Source: Candidatus Eisenbacteria bacterium RBG_16_71_46
Lineage (GTDB): Bacteria > Eisenbacteria > RBG-16-71-46
Assembly (NCBI GenBank): GCA_001780165.1
Contig: MFFQ01000005.1
Coordinates: 11,566 to 48,691 of the forward strand
DNA: 37,126 bases
Reading direction: 5' to 3'
Shown here piece by piece: positions 31,971-37,126 of the stretch (within the stretch, counting starts at the first letter, position 1; each line of letters opens with the position of its first letter). Below the pieces are notes generated by a model. The model had not been told where the DNA came from and ran no database searches. It was given only the letters and a program-made list of their open reading frames with translations. The position numbers and the translations under genes were made by a program.

Positions 31971-34900
31971 ATGTTCCTCTACAAGCTGGAACTCCAGGGA
32001 TTCAAGTCGTTCGTCGACAAGACCGAGATCGAATTCGGCGCCGGCATCACCGGGGTCATCGGTCCGAACGGCTGCGGCAAGACCAACGTCTCCGACGCCA
32101 TTCGCTGGGTGATGGGCGAGCAGAGCGCGCGCCAGCTGCGCGGCGACTCCATGGAAGACGTCATCTTCAACGGCTCCCCCGCGCGCAAGCCCCTCGGTCT
32201 CGCCGAGGTCCACCTCACCTTCAAGAACGACCGCGGCATCCTGCCGACCGAGTTCAGCGAGGTCACGATCTCGCGCCGCGTGTTCCGCTCGGGGATGTCC
32301 GAGTACTTCATCAACCGCACGCCGTGCCGGCTGCGCGACGTCCGCGACCTGTTCTTCGACACCGGCATGGGCAGCCACGCCTACTCGGTGATCGAGCGCC
32401 AGATGGTGGACCAGGTGCTGTCGGACGGATCGGGCCACCGCCGCTTCCTGTTCGAGGAGGCGGCGGGCATCACCAAGTACAAGGCGCGCAAGAAGGAGAC
32501 CCTCAACAAGCTCGACGCCACCGAGGGCGACCTCACCCGGCTCAACGACATCGTCTTCGAGCTCGAGCGCGAGCTGCGCTCGCTGGCGCGCCAGGTGGGC
32601 AAGGCCCGCCGCTACCAGCGGCTGCGCGACGAGATCCGCGACCTCGACCTCCAGCTCACCGCGGGGCAGGTGGAGGAGCTGAAGCGCCGCGAGGCGGAGG
32701 CCAAGGATCAGTGGCAGGAGGAGGCGGTGCGGCGCGAGGGCGTGAACGCGGCGCTGGCGGCGATCGAGGCCGGGCTCAACGACCAGAAGCTGGCGTTGCT
32801 GGAGCTCGAGCGCGAGCTGACGACCGCGCAGGGCGGGCTGCACGACCGCGAGGAAGCGCGCACCCAGGCCGAGCACCAGGTCGTGCTGCTGCGCGAGCGG
32901 GCCGCGGGGCTCGCGCGCCGAGCCGGCGAGGACGCGGCCGAGGCGGCACGCATGCGCGAGCGTCTGGCCGAGGTCGCCGCGCGCGAGCAGGAGGCCGGCG
33001 AGCGCCGCGCCCAGCTGCGCGGCGAGCGCGAGGTGGCGCAGACCGCGGCCGAGGCCGCGGAGACCGAGCTGCATGCGCACGAGTCCGACCTGCGCGAGCG
33101 CCGCGACGTCGTGAGCGGGCGCAAGCAGCTGTCGCTCGACCTGTTCTCGGCCGAGGCCGAGCGGCGCGGCGCCTGCGAACGCATTCTCGCCCGCCACGCC
33201 GCGCTGATCGAGCGGCGCGAGGCGGCCGAATCGCGAGTCCGCGAGCTGGAGGCGCGCCGCGCCGAAGTGGCGCGCGCCAGCGCGAGCGGGCGCGCGCGCC
33301 GCGGCGGGCTCACGCTCGAGCTGGACGAGGCGCGCCGCATGCTGGCCGGGGTGGACCAGAAGCTGGAGGCGCATGCCGCGCAGGGCCAGTCGGCCGACGC
33401 GGCGCTGGGCAAGCTGCGCCAAGAGGCCGCGGCCGCCGAGTCGCGCCTCACCACGCTGCTCGAGCTCAAGCGCAGTTTCGACGGCGTCTCCGAAGGCGTG
33501 AAGTCCCTGTTCAGCGAGGGCGACCGGTTGCCGGGGCTGATCGGGGTGGTGGCGGACGTGCTCGAGGTCCCGGCGCGCTACCTGGACGCGCTCGAAGCCT
33601 CGCTCGGCGAGGCCTCGGCGTTCGTGCTGACCGAGGACCGCGCCGGGCTCGAGGCCGCGCTGGAGCGGCTGCGCGGGCTCGATGGCGGGCGCGCCACGCT
33701 GGTGGATCTCTCGACGCTGTCGGCGGGCTCGGAGCCGCAGGTGCCGCGCGATTCCGGCGTGGTCGGACGCGCCTCCGACCTGGTGCGCTGCGAGGAGCGC
33801 TACCGGCCGCTGGTCGAGCGCCTGCTGGGGGCGGTGGTGGTGGTCGAGGACCGCGCCGCGGCCGCGCGGCTCGCGACCGGCGCCGAGGGCGGGCTGCGCT
33901 TCGTCAGCCTCGACGGCGAGGTGTGGGAGCGCGGGCGGGTGCGTGCCGGCTCGGCGCGCAACCTGAGCGGTCTGCTCCACCGCGAGATGCAGATCCGCGA
34001 GCTCACCGGCCAGGTGGCGGAGCTGTCGCTGGCGATCGAGGCGATGGAGCACGAGCGCGGGGCGCTCGACGCGCGGCGGCGTGCGCTGCTTGCCGACCGG
34101 ACGACGGCCGCGTCCGAGGTGGACGTGCGCCGGGAGACGCTCGAGGGCCTGGCCCGCGAGGTCGAAGCCGCGGAGCACGAGGGTGCCTGGGCGGCGAGCG
34201 AGGCCGACGAGCGGCGGCGCGAGATCGCCGCCTACGAGGCCGAGCTCGAGACCGTGGTGCGGGCGCGGGTGCAGGCGGAGGCCGACCTCGCGGAGTACCA
34301 GCAGCAGCTCGAACGGGCGCGACTCCAGCTCGCCGATCTCGATGGCGCGCTGCACGCGCTCGAGACCGCGCGCGACGCCTGCTCGACCCGGGCGCACGCG
34401 GCGCGCGAGACGCTGCTGCGGCTGGCGCGCGAGGAGGGCGAGTGGGACAGCCAATGGGCGCGGGCCGAGCAGACCCGGCGCGAGCTGGAGGCCGGGGTCG
34501 CCGGCCGGATCGAGGACGAGCGCGCCGCGCGCGCCAAGGTCACCGAGATCGAGGCCGAGGTCAACGGTCTCGCGGCGGGCCTCACCGGGCTGCTCGAGTC
34601 GGAGTCCTCGCAGCGCGAGCGGGTGGTGGCGCTCCAGACCCGGATGCAGGCGCTCAAGACCGAGGTCCAGGAGGGTGAGGAGGTGGTGCGCCAGAAGCGG
34701 TTCGAGCAGACCGAGCTGGGCGAGCTGCTCCACCAGGTCGAGCTCGACCGGGTGCAGACGCGCGCCGAGCTGGATCGCACTTTCGAGCGGCTGCGCACCG
34801 AGTACGACATGGACCCCGCGGCCTGGACGCCGCAACCGGCGCCGGAGGGCTTCGACGCCGACGAGGCCCGCTCCCGGCTCGAGGAGGCGCGCGGCCGCTT

Positions 34901-35552
34901 CCGCGGCCTGGGCGCCGTCAACCTGCTGGCGCTCGAGGACTACGGCAAGAAGAAGGAGCGCTACCAGTTCCTCACCCAGCAGCGCGAAGATCTCCTGCGC
35001 GCCAAGAGCCAGCTGCTCGAGGCGATCGAGAAGATCAACGTCACCGCGAGCCAGTTGTTCAGCGAGACCTTCGTCCGGGTCCAGGAACACTTCCGCGACA
35101 TCTTCAAGACGCTGTTCGAAGGCGGCGACAGCGAGCTGCGCATGGTGGGCGAAGATCCGCTCGAGTGCGAGATCGAGATCGCGGCACGCCCGCGCGGCAA
35201 GCACCTCCAGAGCATCAGCCTGATGTCGGGGGGCGAGCGGGCGCTGACCGCGATCGCGCTGCTGTTCGCGATCTACCTGGTCAAGCCTTCGCCCTTCTGC
35301 CTGCTCGACGAGGTCGACGCGCCGCTCGACGACGCCAACGTGGAACGGTTCCTCAAGATGCTGCAGCGATTCAGCGGCCGGACCCAGTTCGTGGTCATCA
35401 CCCACAACAAGAAGACGATGGAGTCCGCCGACGGGCTCTACGGCGTGACCATGCAGGAGCTGGGAATCTCGAAGCTCGTCTCGGTGAAGTTCGACGATCG
35501 GCGCGCCGCCGCGCGCGAGCCGGGCGAGCTCGAGGTAGCCACCACCGCCTGA
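31971..35552 (+). CDS. smc: Chromosome segregation ATPase SMC
   Basis: SMC has 1193 residues, the standard length. The N-terminal head has Walker A GPNGCGKT (31-38) and the QSARQLRGDSMEDVIFNGSPARKP and DTGMGSHAYSVIERQMVDQVL segments. Coiled coil (about 168-505), hinge (about 505-630: LPGLIGVVADVLEVPARYLDALEASLGEAS) and a second coiled coil (about 670-1010) follow. The C-terminal head has signature SLMSGGERALTAIALLFAIY (about 1083-1102) and Walker B CLLDEVDAPLDD (about 1110-1121). With ScpAB it forms bacterial condensin, loading and extruding DNA loops. ATG at 31971 has GAGGTG upstream; a GTG at 31962 is an alternative. ftsY follows 131 bases later, as in Bacillus (smc-ftsY). Confidence 0.98.
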   Translation: MFLYKLELQGFKSFVDKTEIEFGAGITGVIGPNGCGKTNVSDAIRWVMGEQSARQLRGDSMEDVIFNGSPARKPLGLAEVHLTFKNDRGILPTEFSEVTISRRVFRSGMSEYFINRTPCRLRDVRDLFFDTGMGSHAYSVIERQMVDQVLSDGSGHRRFLFEEAAGITKYKARKKETLNKLDATEGDLTRLNDIVFELERELRSLARQVGKARRYQRLRDEIRDLDLQLTAGQVEELKRREAEAKDQWQEEAVRREGVNAALAAIEAGLNDQKLALLELERELTTAQGGLHDREEARTQAEHQVVLLRERAAGLARRAGEDAAEAARMRERLAEVAAREQEAGERRAQLRGEREVAQTAAEAAETELHAHESDLRERRDVVSGRKQLSLDLFSAEAERRGACERILARHAALIERREAAESRVRELEARRAEVARASASGRARRGGLTLELDEARRMLAGVDQKLEAHAAQGQSADAALGKLRQEAAAAESRLTTLLELKRSFDGVSEGVKSLFSEGDRLPGLIGVVADVLEVPARYLDALEASLGEASAFVLTEDRAGLEAALERLRGLDGGRATLVDLSTLSAGSEPQVPRDSGVVGRASDLVRCEERYRPLVERLLGAVVVVEDRAAAARLATGAEGGLRFVSLDGEVWERGRVRAGSARNLSGLLHREMQIRELTGQVAELSLAIEAMEHERGALDARRRALLADRTTAASEVDVRRETLEGLAREVEAAEHEGAWAASEADERRREIAAYEAELETVVRARVQAEADLAEYQQQLERARLQLADLDGALHALETARDACSTRAHAARETLLRLAREEGEWDSQWARAEQTRRELEAGVAGRIEDERAARAKVTEIEAEVNGLAAGLTGLLESESSQRERVVALQTRMQALKTEVQEGEEVVRQKRFEQTELGELLHQVELDRVQTRAELDRTFERLRTEYDMDPAAWTPQPAPEGFDADEARSRLEEARGRFRGLGAVNLLALEDYGKKKERYQFLTQQREDLLRAKSQLLEAIEKINVTASQLFSETFVRVQEHFRDIFKTLFEGGDSELRMVGEDPLECEIEIAARPRGKHLQSISLMSGGERALTAIALLFAIYLVKPSPFCLLDEVDAPLDDANVERFLKMLQRFSGRTQFVVITHNKKTMESADGLYGVTMQELGISKLVSVKFDDRRAAAREPGELEVATTA

Positions 35553-35683
35553 TCCGCCTGCCGGCGCGCGGCGACGCGCCCCCTGCAAAGCCCGACGCGG
35601 AGGGACTCGCGACCCGCGCGGCCACGGCGAGGGGCCGCGACTCGCCCGGGCCGGATCGCGGTGGGCGTTCAGCCGGGAGTCCC

Positions 35684-36586
35684 GTGAGCCTGCTCGACCG
35701 ATTCCGATCCGGCCTCCAGCGCACCCGCGAGCGCATGGAGCAGACCCTGGGTGCCGCCCTGGGCCGCCGCGGCGCGATCGACGAGGCCACGCGCGCGGCA
35801 CTCGAGGAGGCGCTGCTCGCCGCCGACGCGGGTCCCGCCGCGGCGGAGCGGTTGATGGACGAGGCCGAGCGGCGGATGCGTGCCGATCCGGCGCTCGATC
35901 TGCGACATGCGCTCGAGCGCGGTGTTGCGCAACTCATGGGGGCCACGCGCGCGCGCTTCACGCCCGGCGCCGAGCGGCCCTGGGTGGCGCTGCTGGTCGG
36001 GGTGAACGGCGTCGGCAAGACCACCCTCGCCGGGAAGCTCGCGGCCGGCTTCGCCCGCGACGGCCGCTCGACGCTGCTGGTCGCGGCGGACACCTTTCGC
36101 GCCGCCGCCACCGAGCAGCTCGAGGTCTGGGCATCGCGGGCGGGGGTCGAGCTGGTGCGCGCCCGAGATGGCGCCGATCCCGCCGCGGTGGTTCACGACG
36201 GCCTGAGCGCCGCCCTGGCGCGCGGCCACGAGGTGGTGCTGGTGGACACCGCAGGCCGCCTGCACACCAAGCGCAACCTCATGGCCGAGCTGGAGAAGGT
36301 GGGGCGCGTCTGCGCGCGGCTGGTGCCAGGATCACCCCACCACGTGCTGCTGGTGCTCGACGCCACGCTGGGCCAGAACGGGCTGCAGCAGGCGCGGGAG
36401 TTCCAGCGCGCCACCCCGATCACCAGCCTCGCGATCACCAAGCTGGACGGCACCGCGCGCGGCGGCGCCGTGCTGGCGATCGCGGATCAGCTGAAGCTGC
36501 CGGTGAGCGTCGTGGGTCTCGGCGAGGGGCTCGACGACTGGCAGCCGTTCGATCCCGAGGCCTTCGCGCGCGGGCTCTTCGAGTAG
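35684..36586 (+). CDS. ftsY: Signal recognition particle receptor FtsY
   Basis: The 300-residue protein has the SRP-type NG domain: helical N domain (about 1-95), G1 GVNGVGKTT (106-114), the DTFRAAATEQLEVWA insertion-box segment, G3 DTAGRLHTKRNLMAELEKV, G4 TKLDGTARGG, and the closing VVGLGEGLDDWQPFDPEAF. There is no acidic A domain; this short form is common outside enterobacteria, where an amphipathic helix at the N-terminus gives membrane contact. The role is docking of ribosome-SRP complexes at the Sec translocon. The GTG start at 35684 gives the usual N-terminus SLLDRFRSGLQRTRE. Confidence 0.97.
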   Translation: MSLLDRFRSGLQRTRERMEQTLGAALGRRGAIDEATRAALEEALLAADAGPAAAERLMDEAERRMRADPALDLRHALERGVAQLMGATRARFTPGAERPWVALLVGVNGVGKTTLAGKLAAGFARDGRSTLLVAADTFRAAATEQLEVWASRAGVELVRARDGADPAAVVHDGLSAALARGHEVVLVDTAGRLHTKRNLMAELEKVGRVCARLVPGSPHHVLLVLDATLGQNGLQQAREFQRATPITSLAITKLDGTARGGAVLAIADQLKLPVSVVGLGEGLDDWQPFDPEAFARGLFE

Positions 36587-36617
36587 CGGGCCGGATCGCT
36601 TCCGGCGGCCGGCCCGC
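36586..36617. terminator. Hairpin between convergent genes
   Basis: GCGGGCCGG at 36586-36594 and CCGGCCCGC at 36609-36617 are perfectly complementary. The stem starts at the last base of the ftsY stop and lies between two convergent genes, so it could end transcription in both directions. There is no T-run on either side. Confidence 0.4.
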
Positions 36618-36629
36618 GCGGCATCACGC

Positions 36630-37126
36630 TCAGCCCGAGCGGCCGCCCGAGCGCTTCCCGCCGCGCGCCTTGCGCGCCTCCTGGGCCTTCTGGTCGGCGA
36701 TGCTCATGCGCAACCGCGCGGGAATGTAGTCCACCACGCGCCCGGTGCCGAAATCCACCAGCTCCGCGCGGCCCTCCGAGTGGTCCATCACGAACATCGG
36801 GGCGTTCTGCGAGCGGCCGATCAGCCAGGTCTTGCGGTAGATGCCGTAGTCGATATCCTCGCGCACCAGGCCGGTGATCGGCACCTTGCGCGAGACGTAG
36901 GTGGTGCGGAACTCGCGCACCTCGGTGTAGGTGCTGCTGTCGCCGACGTCGATCGAATTGCCACCGATCTGCTTGAGCAGCACCTTCGTGCAGGCGTAGC
37001 TGCCGTGCGGCACGGTGATGGTCTCGGTCCCGAGCGAATCCACGTAGCGGCTCAAGTCCCGCCGGATCTCGTCGCGCGAGCGCAGCGCGGCGTCGGGCCG
37101 GCGCACGATGTCGACCTGCGGCTCTC
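36630..37126 (-). CDS. Unrecognised protein, 5' end beyond the window
   Basis: The frame reads open from the window edge to the stop at 36630, giving at least 165 residues; a GTG at 37104-37106 is a possible internal start, but the reading frame continues upstream of it. The visible part is beta-rich: SLGTETITVPHGSYACTKVLLKQIGG, VREFRTTYVSRKVPITGLVREDIDYGIYRKTWLIG, ending in a Lys/Arg/Gly-rich tail. The pattern of a Cys in xVPxGSYxCxKV and a YVSRKVPITGLV segment recalls periplasmic lipoprotein-sorting or DUF3108-like beta-sheet domains, but I cannot assign a family. Confidence 0.7.
   Translation of the reverse strand, partial: EPQVDIVRRPDAALRSRDEIRRDLSRYVDSLGTETITVPHGSYACTKVLLKQIGGNSIDVGDSSTYTEVREFRTTYVSRKVPITGLVREDIDYGIYRKTWLIGRSQNAPMFVMDHSEGRAELVDFGTGRVVDYIPARLRMSIADQKAQEARKARGGKRSGGRSG

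Noticed and set aside
31419-35801. Very long minus-strand open frame (about 1460 codons) opposite smc
   Set aside because: It is the antisense shadow of smc, produced by high GC at third codon positions; composition is His/Leu/Arg repeats with no domain. Similar long frames opposite alaS and recA were rejected for the same reason.

Overview
This is a high-GC (roughly 70% or more) bacterial chromosome segment, densely packed with mostly housekeeping genes. Genes often overlap as ATGA, GTGA or TGATG junctions, and GTG starts are common. An outer membrane is suggested by a SurA-like periplasmic isomerase, a TonB-type protein, a lipoprotein amidase and GmhA. Even so, the gene order ispE-spoVG-prs-ctc/rplY-pth and rpsF-ssb-rpsR-yybS(DUF2232)-rplI is the order known from Bacillus. 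High GC, spoVG, a RecA-b intein and Gram-negative envelope genes together suggest a deep-branching uncultured lineage (Candidatus Eisenbacteria, Gemmatimonadota or similar). That placement is inference. I saw no phage, transposase, CRISPR array or rRNA.

Layout. 1-1355: upstream DNA and an unrecognised secreted protein. 1677-6440: cinA-thpR-recA-recX, a DNA-repair/competence cluster whose recA carries a full-length 360-residue intein. 6439-6569: a long palindromic repeat, followed by alaS. 9473-12514: a surface-sugar region with a coupled 46-codon repeat ORF, a long-type sugar-nucleotide pyrophosphorylase, a 73-codon remnant of rmlD, gmhA and a UbiA-family prenyltransferase. 12514-13888: ispE and spoVG, with an abrupt fall in GC in the second half of ispE. 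14090-14164: tRNA-Gln(TTG), lying between spoVG and prs where Bacillus has glmU.

14302-22440: a probable eleven-gene transcription unit prs-rplY-pth-rpsF-ssb-rpsR-DUF2232-rplI-PPIase-bifunctional nuclease-LivK-like protein. It couples PRPP synthesis, translation and envelope maturation. On the minus strand, 25540-22434 encodes a lipoprotein amidase with a second, catalytically dead amidase domain, followed by a TonB-type protein. Divergent from it, 25752-30354 is a complete branched-chain amino-acid ABC transporter, livK-H-M-G-F. Then come selA (selenocysteine synthesis), smc and ftsY, and finally the 3' part of an unrecognised minus-strand gene running off the window.

I found no complete novel system. 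The observations most worth following are the RecA-b intein in the L2 DNA-binding loop, the amidase/pseudo-amidase fusion, the decayed but still coupled rmlD stub, the repeat-bearing micro-ORF between alaS and the nucleotidyltransferase, and a pair of related hairpins abutting TAG stop codons.
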